From assembly GCF_003574315.2 (NCBI RefSeq), contig NZ_AP025739.1, forward strand, positions 5,456,001 to 5,520,000: DNA of 64,000 nt, given 5' to 3'. The DNA comes from Capsulimonas corticalis. GTDB taxonomy: Bacteria; Armatimonadota; Armatimonadia; Armatimonadales; Capsulimonadaceae. Below, piece after piece: positions 35,008 to 44,354 of this stretch (position 1 is its first letter; each line of letters begins with the position of its first letter). A model generated the notes under the pieces. It was not told the DNA's origin, did no database searches, and saw only the letters and a list, made by a program, of their open reading frames with translations. A program made the translations under genes and the position numbers.

Positions 35008-36084
35008 TTGGATTTTATAGACTGGTGTCACATTGTTTTAGATAAAACAATAGAAGCTTATGATAGTGATCCACAGGCAAGCTATAGTGGCGTACATGTA
35101 ACAGACATAAGCAAAGTCCTATTTGATAAAGGCACACACGAACTCTCAGACGAAAATGAAATGCAGTCTTTTGTAGACGCATTATCGGCTTTAAAGGAAT
35201 GTGGTTTTATTTACGAAAAGCGGCGACAGTGGATTTCCGTCAACCGCAGCGGACGTGATTTTATAAAAAATCCAATACCATTTTGGGAAAGCATTTGCGC
35301 GATACAATTACAAGAACGCGAAGCCGCTGTACTGAATGCAACGAATAATTTAAGCCCAAAAAGCACAAATAGATATGCTTGGCTCACTTTTCCAAAAACC
35401 GATGATATGTTGGCAGAGCTTAATTTGAATGACGATACGTCCTATTTTGCAATAGGCAGAGAGCTGGCAGATCAGCATAAACTGCTCAAACTATATCGCT
35501 CTATGGATTCGATTTATGGTTACGCTGCAACTTACAAGGGCCTTATTTGGCAAACCCGACGCGATATCACTTCAGAAACAAAAAGGCTTGATGAGCTTGT
35601 TGCAGAATGGGAAACAACGAGCGTAGATTTTAAACGCGAACTAAAATTAGATACAGCGAGCGAAAAAGCGGAATTTATAAAAGATGTAATAGCACTTGCT
35701 AACACGCAAGCAAGCGGAAAAAGATATTTAATTATTGGCTTTGACGATAAAACACGCAACTATCATACTCCTGTCTCTGGCAGCATATCCTCAAACCGGA
35801 TAGAGCAAATCCTTGCTAATCATACAAAACCAATGATTAATGTAAAATATCAGGCCATAAACTATAAAGGCGGCACTGTTGGCCAAATAGAAATTCTCAG
35901 GAACGCAATAGATATTCCATATAAAGTTAGCAAATCGATCGGCGATAAGAAACGTGTAAACGAGGGAGATATATTTGTTCGTCACGGCACGCAGATAGAG
36001 CCACCAACCCCAGGCGAGCTTTCAGCCATAGAGGAAGAAGCGGCTTATGCAAAGTCTATCAAGTATAATGCCGGCGGATCTTGA
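35008..36084 (+). CDS. AlbA_2/Schlafen-type putative DNA- or RNA-binding protein
   Basis: This 358-residue product combines a mixed N-terminal region (1-190, with FVDALSALKECGFIYEKRRQW, likely a winged-helix type) and a C-terminal AlbA_2 domain (about 200-340). The domain shows TTSVDFKRELKLD, EFIKDVIALANTQASGKRYL with IIGFDD, and the closing VNEGDIFVRHGTQIE. This domain, also called Schlafen-like, occurs in bacterial regulators and in RNA-cleaving defence proteins; the E-x-K pattern (FKRELKLD) could be catalytic or only nucleic-acid binding. The start is TTG 35008 with GAGG seven bases before it. It opens the rightward run of defence-like genes 35008-42851. Function is inferred from domain and neighbours only. 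Confidence 0.75.
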   Translation: MDFIDWCHIVLDKTIEAYDSDPQASYSGVHVTDISKVLFDKGTHELSDENEMQSFVDALSALKECGFIYEKRRQWISVNRSGRDFIKNPIPFWESICAIQLQEREAAVLNATNNLSPKSTNRYAWLTFPKTDDMLAELNLNDDTSYFAIGRELADQHKLLKLYRSMDSIYGYAATYKGLIWQTRRDITSETKRLDELVAEWETTSVDFKRELKLDTASEKAEFIKDVIALANTQASGKRYLIIGFDDKTRNYHTPVSGSISSNRIEQILANHTKPMINVKYQAINYKGGTVGQIEILRNAIDIPYKVSKSIGDKKRVNEGDIFVRHGTQIEPPTPGELSAIEEEAAYAKSIKYNAGGS

Positions 36085-36283
36085 TAAATTGTGTTTACAA
36101 ACTTGAGGCGTTAGATCCTCTTCACGAGGGCCTATTATTGTAAGAACTTGATTTGCTTGGCAAGCTGTATTCTGGGTTGAGTCAACGCCTCCGTTGAAAA
36201 GGATGTCGCGATGAATGGGAAGCTTGCTCGAAAGCGAATTTTGTGCATCCTTGAAGGTGTCAAGGACAGAGGCAAAACCGACT

Positions 36284-38425
36284 ATGAGAGATAACGATCA
36301 CGAATCGCAATTGCGAATCGAAGTAGAATCTGGCGGAGTGGTTTCCAACGTTCGGCAGGAAGCAACACATATAGGCATCCAGCATATTCATAATGTCCAA
36401 GCGCCCGCGCCAGAATTCCACGCGTCATCCCGTTCAGACCAGATCGTGGACTGGCTGCCAAACTTCGTTCGTGCCAATCTACCTTACATTTCGCGCGGCA
36501 GTTCAAATATATCTGAGCACTTCGCTAGCTTACTTGAACGCCGGCGAATCGTAATCCTGGGGCGTACGGGTCTTGGCAAGACGCGGGAGGCTCTCGAACT
36601 AATTGACAAGTTGCGGCAAAAATTGGGAGAAGCCCCTACGGTATTGATCCTGAGGCAATTCGAAACTTCGATTGCTAAATACCTTGCAGATCACGGACAC
36701 ACCCGCAACGTGGTCTGGCTAGTTGACGATCTCCATCTTTACAGCATGAGGTACCAGCGCTTGGTTGCAATGGGGCAAGCGCAAAGCACATTCAACGATT
36801 GGTTTAACTCGTGGCTCAATGGCCTGGAAACGGCAACCGCCGGCCAAACTTGGGTGATCTGCACAATGCGGATCGAGCCCGACTTCTTGAGCATTCTAGA
36901 TCTTGGAAGGGAACCATGGACAACCTTCGACCACATACAACTCCGGAACGTCGATGGCGACTGCATCCGGTATGCAGCCTCTAGCCTCGCCCATAGCCAC
37001 GACCTAACGATCACCGACGAGGCTCTCGATCTCGTTGCCCAACGTTCCGACGGAACCGTAATGGGTGTGGTTGCGTACCTCAAGCGAATGTCAACGCGAA
37101 AAGGCTTGAAGACAATCGACGCAAGTTCGATGTCAGATTATACAGGTACGTACCCGCTCGAATGGAAGGATGTGTATAACCGATACATTGCTCGATATCG
37201 GTATAGACGGGCTGTATTCTACGCGATCAGCCTGCTGCGTCAAATTAACCTAACTCCCTGGACTGAACTGGTAGTTGTGTTGGCCGCTGCAATCGCGGGC
37301 GGTCGCGTGAACTGGAATAGGTTCTGGATTCGTCGTGCAATCAATGAACTTTCCCCCTGGGTAGAGTTAAACATAGTCAAGGAGTCATCGCCCGCTCCAC
37401 CGGCAATGCACAAATCCCTTATATTCCGTCTGCCGAGTACTGCTGCATTCTTGACGTGTCCAGACGGGTACGTCCAAGATCTAGTTAGCGTCGACGACCC
37501 AAAGTATCATGATACCGTTGCAACCTTGGTCGCCTACTATTACTTCATGCACCAGCGATTCGATCAGTATTGCCCTGATCCCGATGGACGAATACTCAAT
37601 GAGATGGAACAAGCCGTCCAGTTGATGGCCCCCAAATCTCTGGACAGTCTGGTTTCGCGCCTCTACGTTCCCTGGTCCGAGGCGTCCCTGGGTGGTGTCC
37701 TATTCTTCCTGGCCCAGATGAGGCGTAACGATATCCTACCATTCTTGCGTTACCACAATCGAGCCTTCGATCACCCACGATATCGTGAGTGGCAGTCATA
37801 CAGAGGGAACTTGGCTTACTGTTTAGGAATGCTCGGATGCAGCGAGGGTCTACCACTCTTGTTGACAATTATCGATCAGTTATCGCCATCCACAGACAGA
37901 GGAGACGCCATGTCGTTCTTGGGTTCGTTCCAAGGACGAAGAGACTTTGCAGCTATTCTCGACCATGTCCGTACATGGGATCGAGACGAGCTTGACATAT
38001 TAGCCTACTGTGTATTGGCCGGGATATCGCTCGCGATTGTTCTTTCCGACGAGGAGGCAGCTGAACGTGACGCGTATTGGGAGGACTTAAAGGACGATGC
38101 CAGATGCAGAAGCGCTGAACATTTCATGAATAGCGGCTTGGTTCGTCGAAGGTTTCGGGGACACTTTGCGGCGGCACTCAGGAGAGAGGCTGACACAGAC
38201 CATTATGCGCGCGGCCTCCGCGACAACGACGCGACCATACGCGGTGCAACTCTAATGCTGTTAGGCACCTTTGGCACTCCAAGCTTGGCGGAGAACGATA
38301 AGTTGGAGCAATTGCTCGATATCTGTTGTGCTGATCCAGCTACCTACGACGGACTGATGATTAAGCAAATAGCTCATGGCTGCCTAGAACAGTTGCGATC
38401 AAGGTCTCAAGCACAAATATTGTGA
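36284..38425 (+). CDS. STAND-like NTPase with a short N-terminal signalling-type motif
   Basis: The product is about 713 residues from ATG 36284; ATG 36215 in frame adds 23 unlikely residues. A short N-terminal motif reads THIGIQHIHNVQ (about 28-39) and resembles ITQIGIQHVHHHY in the protein at 39459. A P-loop NTPase module follows: Walker A ILGRTGLGKT (about 91-100), Walker B VVWLVDDLHLY (about 144-154) and a sensor-like WVICTMRIEP (about 186). A long helical C terminus follows, with HEAT-like repeats around 500-600 (YCLGMLGCSEGLPLLL, LSFLGSFQGRRDF). This layout (tag, NTPase, repeat sensor) is that of STAND proteins, which oligomerise when the repeats sense a trigger. No nuclease or TIR effector is fused, so a separate effector would be needed. 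Confidence 0.75.
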   Translation: MRDNDHESQLRIEVESGGVVSNVRQEATHIGIQHIHNVQAPAPEFHASSRSDQIVDWLPNFVRANLPYISRGSSNISEHFASLLERRRIVILGRTGLGKTREALELIDKLRQKLGEAPTVLILRQFETSIAKYLADHGHTRNVVWLVDDLHLYSMRYQRLVAMGQAQSTFNDWFNSWLNGLETATAGQTWVICTMRIEPDFLSILDLGREPWTTFDHIQLRNVDGDCIRYAASSLAHSHDLTITDEALDLVAQRSDGTVMGVVAYLKRMSTRKGLKTIDASSMSDYTGTYPLEWKDVYNRYIARYRYRRAVFYAISLLRQINLTPWTELVVVLAAAIAGGRVNWNRFWIRRAINELSPWVELNIVKESSPAPPAMHKSLIFRLPSTAAFLTCPDGYVQDLVSVDDPKYHDTVATLVAYYYFMHQRFDQYCPDPDGRILNEMEQAVQLMAPKSLDSLVSRLYVPWSEASLGGVLFFLAQMRRNDILPFLRYHNRAFDHPRYREWQSYRGNLAYCLGMLGCSEGLPLLLTIIDQLSPSTDRGDAMSFLGSFQGRRDFAAILDHVRTWDRDELDILAYCVLAGISLAIVLSDEEAAERDAYWEDLKDDARCRSAEHFMNSGLVRRRFRGHFAAALRREADTDHYARGLRDNDATIRGATLMLLGTFGTPSLAENDKLEQLLDICCADPATYDGLMIKQIAHGCLEQLRSRSQAQIL

Positions 38426-38998
38426 CTAACATGGCGTAAACTAAAACCGGGCTCCCGGAAAGTCAGCGGCATCGGGGTCGATATTACGTGCTCGTGTGAC
38501 TGTGCGTTTGAACTAGGTACAATTAGCGTGTACCAGTGATAGTGGCCGAAAGACATGTCGCATTCTCTGTAATGCGTATTCCGCAAGATTAAAGACAGGC
38601 CTAATGTTCACAGATTTCTGGGATGCCTAACTGTTGCCAAAAGGCATTAGCTCATACCTGGCGGCTCTCTCGTGCGGCCAATGACAATAGCCGCAATGGA
38701 CGCCTACTACACCCCTCCGTCCTGCTCCCACCCCGCAGCAGGAATCTGCCCGGTGCATCCGTCAATAGCCATTGTTCGTTTTTGTCAACAGTACGAGCAG
38801 TCGAAACCAAAAAGGTTCTTCGGACTTCGGCATCTAACCACAACACAATAAATAATTTCACTAACGTCCTCCAAAGGGTACAATTAACGTCTAGGCAGGA
38901 ACTAACTGGAATAAGTTATATTAGCTTCTAGGGCCATACGGACACGGGCTTCCATAAAAATAAAAGCACGCCACATTGAATTACAAGAGGCATTCTAC
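38426..38998. other. Gap between two NTPase loci
   Basis: No gene is supported. TACAAT-type boxes occur near 38518 and 38878, either of which could be a -10 for the coupled pair starting at 38999, but neither has a good -35. The ribosome site AAGAGG (about 38985) belongs to the gene at 38999. Confidence 0.4.
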
Positions 38999-39478
38999 AT
39001 GAGCGATTTCATTCACCTAGCATCTCAAGCTACAGCCATTATTACACCACACTTGCCAGCAATAACTGCTTACGTTGCTGGCGAAGCTGGCAAGGCAGCC
39101 GTTGGCAAAGGAATAGATGGCGCCTTCGACGCGGCCAAGTCACTATGGGATGCTGTCTCTGCCAAGTTCGCTAAGCATCCGAAGGCTGAAAAGGCCGCCA
39201 GCGACCTTACGTCGGACCCCACAGACCTAGATTACCAATCGACTTTTGCATCAAAATTGGCTGAGGTCCTTGCAGCGGAGCCGGATCTCGTAACCGAGCT
39301 GAAGCATCTATTGGAATCGCCAATAGTTCAACGGATCGTCGCAGACGATGCAACAGTCCGTGACACTCAACAGATCGCAACTTCAGTCGCGAAAAGTCGG
39401 CAGGAGATAATCGCCCACTCTGGTGCGGTTGTCGAACGGGTGAAACAGCAGGTCACAGATGGACGATCAAATCCCTAA
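38999..39478 (+). CDS. Small helical protein coupled to the large NTPase-like protein, candidate effector
   Basis: The gene encodes 159 residues with AAGAGG eight bases before ATG. The first half is alanine-rich and helical, with ITAYVAGEAGKAAVGKGIDG and AFDAAKSLWDAVSAKFAKHP, followed by acidic SDLTSDPTDLDYQSTFASKL and VTELKHLLES. The pattern (glycine/alanine helix, KxxWDxxxxKF, a D-P-x-D block and E-x-D-P-E-L-like helix) recalls the short helical proteins, described as membrane-active bell-type effectors, that are encoded next to bacterial NLR-like genes. I rely on memory for that resemblance. It overlaps the next gene by 20 bases, so the two are made together. The C-terminal tail lacks the IGIQH motif of the partner, so amyloid-type tag sharing is not demonstrated. 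Confidence 0.6.
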   Translation: MSDFIHLASQATAIITPHLPAITAYVAGEAGKAAVGKGIDGAFDAAKSLWDAVSAKFAKHPKAEKAASDLTSDPTDLDYQSTFASKLAEVLAAEPDLVTELKHLLESPIVQRIVADDATVRDTQQIATSVAKSRQEIIAHSGAVVERVKQQVTDGRSNP

Positions 39479-42400
39479 TATTGAACAATCCCTAGTAGTG
39501 GGCGATGGTGCTGACGTTAGCGATATCACACAAATAGGTATCCAGCATGTGCACCATCACTATTCTGGCGATCATGACGATCTTTCGACCGATCTTGCCG
39601 AGTGGTGGTCAGCGTGGTCGGGTGCCACTACACCGCCGCTATCGGCCTCTCTGGTGCTTGCCGGACGGGAGGAAGCGATAGTGAAGGCTCGTGCAGCACT
39701 TGAAGGCCCACCATCGGTGATTGCCGTTAAGAGTGATTCGCGCGATGAGGCGATTGCCTTTCTCGCAGCCATACTCTTAGATCAACCTGAGGCCGAGGGA
39801 CACACTCTTGGAAGTTCACCAATAGTCGTTCGGAGCGCCGAAGCATTCGCGAGGTGCGTGGAAAATGAACAGCCTTCAGTGCTTATCGTCGATTTTGATG
39901 ACCGCGAACGAGTTGCAATAGCCACACAGAAAGGGCATCATGTTATAGTTCCACTGGGACAGGCAGAACCAGCAAATGGAACGATAGTTGAGATTCCGAA
40001 GATCCGATATCAACCTGCTCGTGAGGCACTGGAAGCCATGGGGATTTCCCACGAGCACTCAGGAGAAGATGCTGCACTGGCACGCAGGAGCCTAACCGCC
40101 TTTCGACGTAATAAGGCAGCTGCTCCCATAATCCGCCGACCGGAATGGGCGTCGCCTCAGGCAGCTATTCCTCTTTTACCGGCGCTCTTCGTCGGCACGT
40201 GGCTCGACACAAGCGCAGGCGACCGCAATGTGATTGAGCAAATTGCTTGCTCCCAATACGAATTGGTGGCACAAACTCTTGTGCGTTGGGAGAACACACC
40301 TGACGCTCCATTCCACAGGATCGGCAGTATATGGATCGTTGCCTCCAAAGAGGATGCTTGGCGCCAAATAGCGCCCCTCCTAACGGCTGACATGATTGGC
40401 CGTTTCGTAGAAATTGCGATAACGGTTTTGTCGGAGGACGATCCCAAATACGACTTGCCAGTCAGTGATCAATGGTTTGCCAACTTACGCGGCAAGACGC
40501 TCACTTGCTCCAACCACATACGAAAGGGAATCGCCGATACACTGGCACTTGCGGCTTCTCTCGATACGGCTACGAACATTACAGGTGGTGGCCAAAATCT
40601 TGCAAATCGCATTGTGCGTAGTATTATGGCGACACGGCCCGAAGGAATGCGCGGATGGGCATCTATGGGTTCCGTCTTGCCGCTACTCGCCGAGGCAGCC
40701 CCGGAAGAATTCCTAACGGCCATCGAACAATCGATCCAAATCGATCAAGACCATATGCGAGACCTTCTATCGGATAATCAAGTTGGGCCGTTCGGAGGCA
40801 CGCCGCATGTAGGCTTGCTCTGGGCACTTGAAGGGCTTGCCTGGTCTTCGAGGTTCCTATCACGCGCAGCACGCGCCCTCGCCGCGCTCTCGTTAATTGA
40901 CCCAAACCCGCAAAGCAACAATGCGAATCGTCCATTTCGTAGTCTCCAAAATATTTTTGTACCGTGGCACCCTCAGACATCAGCTGCGCTGGAGCAGCGA
41001 GAGCGAATAATCGATATGCTTAGGCGGCAAAATCCAACGGTGGCACGATCACTATTGTTGAGTATGGTTCCAGGCCAACATGCCTTCGTAATACCATCTC
41101 ACACACCGCAATGGCGCGATTGGGGGCCGGATGGGGATGCACGAGTGACCTCGACGGAACATACTCGCGCGGTTGCATGGGCGGTCACACGGCTACTTGA
41201 GGATGTCGATGGCAATGGGCAGCGGTTAGCAGAGTTGATACCGATACTAAAGCTCGTTCCGCTTGAACAGCGTGAAGCTATTCTCATTAAATTAGAGGAA
41301 ATTGCCTCCGATCTAGCCGATAGCCAAGGCAAAGTGGCGCTTGCTGACCAGCTTCGCGCGACGGTATCAAAACATCGAGACTTTTCTGATGCTCAATGGG
41401 CTTTACCGTCTGATGTTGTAGATCGCCTTGCCGCTGCATATGAACGCGTTCAGCCTGCAAATCCTATTGAGAGACACGCTTCGCTATTCGCTATACAGCC
41501 ATCACTTCTTACAACATCGCGCAGGGATTACAGCCACTGGGCCTCTGACCTACAGAATGCCCGTAATAGTGCAATCGGGGTTGTGTTTGCGTCTGGCGGG
41601 GTAGAGGCTGTGGAAAACCTCGCCGGGCGTGCTGAACGCCCATTTGACGTCGGAATTGCACTAGGCAGAACCGATCTCGCCGACGGACGAGAGGAAGATT
41701 TCCTGAAAAGGCGGATGGGGGCAAAAGATGAATTCGCACGTGGATTTGTACTGGCGCGTGCGTCACGGTCCACAGAATGGATAGTTAATCAGCTAACTAA
41801 CTTGAACGACAAGTTAACAGATGAGCAGTTAGCCGACTTCTACACATGCTTGCCGTTAGTACAGCTAATCTGGGACATGGTTGAGGCGGGCCCATCCCAA
41901 GCACGCCACTTGTACTGGCGCTCAATTCGCCCATTCGTGGTAGAAGATAATACACAACTTGAATACGTCGTGTCCAAATTACTTCAGCATGGAAATCCAC
42001 ACGCCGCCATACCGCTAATACACCATTACATCGGCAACGAAGCGATGATACTCCCTTCGGAAAGCATCGCAAGTGTGCTAGAAGCACTTTACCAGACGCC
42101 TCCCCCGCAAGGCTTTGACCTCGGCAGCATTGCCTACGAAATTGGTGACCTTCTCGACGTGTTGGAATCATCACAAACGGTGTCCCAGGATAGGCTTGTC
42201 CACATTGAGTTCGCCTTCTTAAATCTTTTACATTTCGTACGAACACCGAAGCTTCTTGCGCGACAAATTGCTAATAATCCAGCCTTCTTTGTTGAGGCAC
42301 TGAGTATAGTGTTTCGAAGGAGAGGCGCTCCCGTCGAGGCACTTTCAGAGGAGGAAAAGCTTAAAGCCACACTAGTACACCAAATGCTTGATTCATGTCG

Positions 42401-42851
42401 AATGATGCCAGGAATGACAGCAAACAGTGCAGTCAACCCACAGGAACTCAATGAGTGGGTTAATGAGGTTCGTGTATTAGCAACTGAGGCAGGAAGAATA
42501 GAAATTGCCGATCAATATATTGGGCATCTCCTGTCGTCTTCACCGCAGGGTAACGACGGTGCTTGGCCAGCCGAACCAGTCCGTGACCTAATTGAAACTA
42601 TCAATAGTCGAGACTTAGAGAATGGCCTTGAGATACAGGTAATTAATTCGCGCGGCGTTACAAGTAGAGGAACTTACGACGGTGGATCGCAAGAGCGCGA
42701 CTTGGCGAATAGATATAAGAGTTATGCCGATATCGTACAAGATATGTGGCCATCGACTGGAGCAATGTTGAATCGGCTTGCTGACAACTATATGAATCAC
42801 GCCACGATGGAGGATTTGAGCGCTGGCTTAAGCGAAGACTTAGGGCATTGA
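39459..42851 (+). CDS. Giant NTPase-like protein with degenerate nucleotide site and the shared IGIQH motif
   Basis: The 1130-residue protein begins inside the preceding gene (20-base overlap). Residues 23-35 read ITQIGIQHVHHHY, like the motif of the STAND protein at 36284. At the place expected for Walker A (about 80-95) there is VIAVKSDSRDEAIAFLAAI, with no G-x-x-x-x-G-K-[TS]; VLIVDFDDRERV (about 139-150) looks like a decayed Walker B. A long helical region follows (about 230-1060), with repeat-like helices, including GGGQNLANRIVRSI and VGLLWALEGLAWSSRF. It may act as a scaffold or sensor, binding nucleotide poorly or not at all. Together with the small helical protein it forms a two-gene unit at the end of the cargo block, 70 bp before the element end. 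The family is not recognised. Confidence 0.7.
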   Translation: MDDQIPNIEQSLVVGDGADVSDITQIGIQHVHHHYSGDHDDLSTDLAEWWSAWSGATTPPLSASLVLAGREEAIVKARAALEGPPSVIAVKSDSRDEAIAFLAAILLDQPEAEGHTLGSSPIVVRSAEAFARCVENEQPSVLIVDFDDRERVAIATQKGHHVIVPLGQAEPANGTIVEIPKIRYQPAREALEAMGISHEHSGEDAALARRSLTAFRRNKAAAPIIRRPEWASPQAAIPLLPALFVGTWLDTSAGDRNVIEQIACSQYELVAQTLVRWENTPDAPFHRIGSIWIVASKEDAWRQIAPLLTADMIGRFVEIAITVLSEDDPKYDLPVSDQWFANLRGKTLTCSNHIRKGIADTLALAASLDTATNITGGGQNLANRIVRSIMATRPEGMRGWASMGSVLPLLAEAAPEEFLTAIEQSIQIDQDHMRDLLSDNQVGPFGGTPHVGLLWALEGLAWSSRFLSRAARALAALSLIDPNPQSNNANRPFRSLQNIFVPWHPQTSAALEQRERIIDMLRRQNPTVARSLLLSMVPGQHAFVIPSHTPQWRDWGPDGDARVTSTEHTRAVAWAVTRLLEDVDGNGQRLAELIPILKLVPLEQREAILIKLEEIASDLADSQGKVALADQLRATVSKHRDFSDAQWALPSDVVDRLAAAYERVQPANPIERHASLFAIQPSLLTTSRRDYSHWASDLQNARNSAIGVVFASGGVEAVENLAGRAERPFDVGIALGRTDLADGREEDFLKRRMGAKDEFARGFVLARASRSTEWIVNQLTNLNDKLTDEQLADFYTCLPLVQLIWDMVEAGPSQARHLYWRSIRPFVVEDNTQLEYVVSKLLQHGNPHAAIPLIHHYIGNEAMILPSESIASVLEALYQTPPPQGFDLGSIAYEIGDLLDVLESSQTVSQDRLVHIEFAFLNLLHFVRTPKLLARQIANNPAFFVEALSIVFRRRGAPVEALSEEEKLKATLVHQMLDSCRMMPGMTANSAVNPQELNEWVNEVRVLATEAGRIEIADQYIGHLLSSSPQGNDGAWPAEPVRDLIETINSRDLENGLEIQVINSRGVTSRGTYDGGSQERDLANRYKSYADIVQDMWPSTGAMLNRLADNYMNHATMEDLSAGLSEDLGH

Positions 42852-42920
42852 TTAAGCGGAGTATTAAGACACAGGCGTAATGTCGTTATACTTAATGATC
42901 GATCACGAAGGAAAAAAATG

Positions 42921-43018
42921 CACAGCCACCAACAAGAACACTTGTCAGTGGCTGTGTCACTCACCATCTATATAACAATGCGCCAATCACAATCAGCTTT
43001 CGCAGATACTCTACAAAC
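42921..43018 (+). repeat. Element end, copy 1: hairpin plus 41-bp core, running into a dnaE2 fragment
   Basis: CACAGCCAC (42921-42929) pairs with GTGGCTGTG (42948-42956), with an inner ACAAG/CTTGT stem. The 41-bp core (42978-43018) is identical to 55441-55481. The core starts with ATG and reads MRQSQSAFADTLQT, then continues in frame into the dnaE2 fragment. In the other copy the hairpin is built from different, still complementary, bases. Confidence 0.8.
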
Positions 43019-43025
43019 GACGCTA

Positions 43026-43200
43026 CTCACCTGCCGCATCAGTAAACACCTGGAAGTAGCATGGCAGCTGCTAAACACTTTAGGCTGTGCCGATTTAGTG
43101 TTGCATACGAGACGTATTGTCCAATAGGCGCGCAGCCAGGGCATTACGGTCACGGGGAGCGGCTCAGTTGCGGATTCGATTATTTTGTGCAATCGATCTG
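43026..43200 (+). pseudogene. Internal dnaE2 fragment
   Basis: Bases about 43026-43185 resemble 28090-28255 of the intact dnaE2: the reading CRISKHLEVAWQLLNTLG and DLVLHTRRIV matches RRVSKRLDEELLLLNTLGYA and VLHTGRIV. An in-frame TAG follows, then a shifted frame carrying GITVTGSGS. The fragment covers roughly residues 300-353 of the polymerase and has no flanks. It is more diverged from the intact gene (by eye about 60-65% at DNA level) than the 49.6-50.3 kb remnant, so the two remnants probably have separate origins. The region up to 43364 has no other gene. Confidence 0.75.
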
Positions 43201-43364
43201 GCTGTGGTCCAGCATCGTCATGCACTAAGACTGGAATTTGGCTATAATTTCTTTTCCAAGACTCTAGGCCAAGATGGACATATGGAGAAGCCGAAAAAGT
43301 CGCAATCAATAGACCCACAGATATTTCAGAATGATTTGCTATCGTCATAAATTTGTATCAGTTC

Positions 43365-44354
43365 TTAGTTCTGAGGAATAAGTAAGCAAGCAGAATCTCG
43401 CCCTTTATATTCCCCTTGGCAAAGAATCGTTCCCCGGGTGTTAATTGCCACCGGATCTTGTAAAACCCAATCTGCATGATTTCTGCACAAAAGATTCAGA
43501 TTGTAGCTTTTACTTCCAATCCATAATGTTGCAATATCACTCGATGTTGCCTGTTGATAAATTGTCCCGACAACCTTTCCATCGTAGGCAATTCCTATAG
43601 CATTTCCATCTGATTGCGCTTCTATCGGCAACTCTGTGACTTTACCAGACAGATATTTGAATGGTATTCTTTGCCCTAATTGGCCTTGAATATAACCAAC
43701 AAAATTCCCATTTGCTAAGACTGCGTTTATATTCCAAAGTTTTTCATGCTCTATCTCTTGCTTAACCTTACCAGATTTAGTATTAACAAATAAAGTCCGA
43801 TACAAAGATGGTGAGTGGGCTAAACCACTAGCAAGAACTTCTGAATTATTGACCCATCCAACGACTTTTAAATCATTATATGGTAATATTATTTCTTTGG
43901 ATGAACCTTTTGAAGACCATATCATTATGCTATTATCAATCTCAGCACCGTGATGATAAACTCCCACGGTTTCTCCTCTACTATTTAGATCACATGGCTC
44001 GCAGTCTCCTGATGCTAAAAGCCAATGTATGTGCATTTGAGCATCTAAATAAAATGATCGAATATTTGGTGTTTGCTTTGTTTGCGTTACACCTAGCACA
44101 CGACGATAATTTGTAATTTTAGTTGCAAATTGCTCTGGATATCCTTTTAATTTAAGATCTTTTAGCACACCTTTGCTAAATAAGAACGACCGCATACCAT
44201 ATGGGCCGTTCCCAAATGAGACGAGAACTTCATCATTGTCATTTAAGCTAACAGCTTGGACACTTTCCTTTGAATCAGGGGCAATATTAATTATCTTATA
44301 GTTTAATCCATCAGCACTGCAATTTTTCGCCGGACCAAAAACAATGAAAATCAA
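43365..44354 (-). CDS. HAF-like repeat protein, paralogue of the next gene, N terminus shortened
   Basis: The 329-residue protein resembles HAF-type extracellular repeat proteins (beta-propeller-like, built from repeats with G-x-x-V-x-x-x and AFLWxxG strands): SLNDNDEVLVSFGNG, SFLFSKGVLKDLKLKGY, SDGNAIGIAYDGKVVGTIY and the final AINTRGTILCQGEYKGRDSA. It aligns along its length with the product of 44475-45545. The signal peptide is very short (MIFIVFGPAKNCSA from TTG 44354), and stop codons block extension upstream, so the original secretion signal is largely lost. Low G+C suggests foreign origin. Function unknown; probably a surface or secreted binding protein. Confidence 0.65.
   Translation of the reverse strand: MIFIVFGPAKNCSADGLNYKIINIAPDSKESVQAVSLNDNDEVLVSFGNGPYGMRSFLFSKGVLKDLKLKGYPEQFATKITNYRRVLGVTQTKQTPNIRSFYLDAQMHIHWLLASGDCEPCDLNSRGETVGVYHHGAEIDNSIMIWSSKGSSKEIILPYNDLKVVGWVNNSEVLASGLAHSPSLYRTLFVNTKSGKVKQEIEHEKLWNINAVLANGNFVGYIQGQLGQRIPFKYLSGKVTELPIEAQSDGNAIGIAYDGKVVGTIYQQATSSDIATLWIGSKSYNLNLLCRNHADWVLQDPVAINTRGTILCQGEYKGRDSACLLIPQN

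Noticed and set aside
38652..38861. Leftward frame resembling part of an SRAP protein
   Set aside because: Only a few residues agree and the frame has no Cys2 start or conserved order.
42921..42956. Hairpin at the element end as an ordinary terminator
   Set aside because: No T run follows in either copy and the adjacent 41 bp are conserved.
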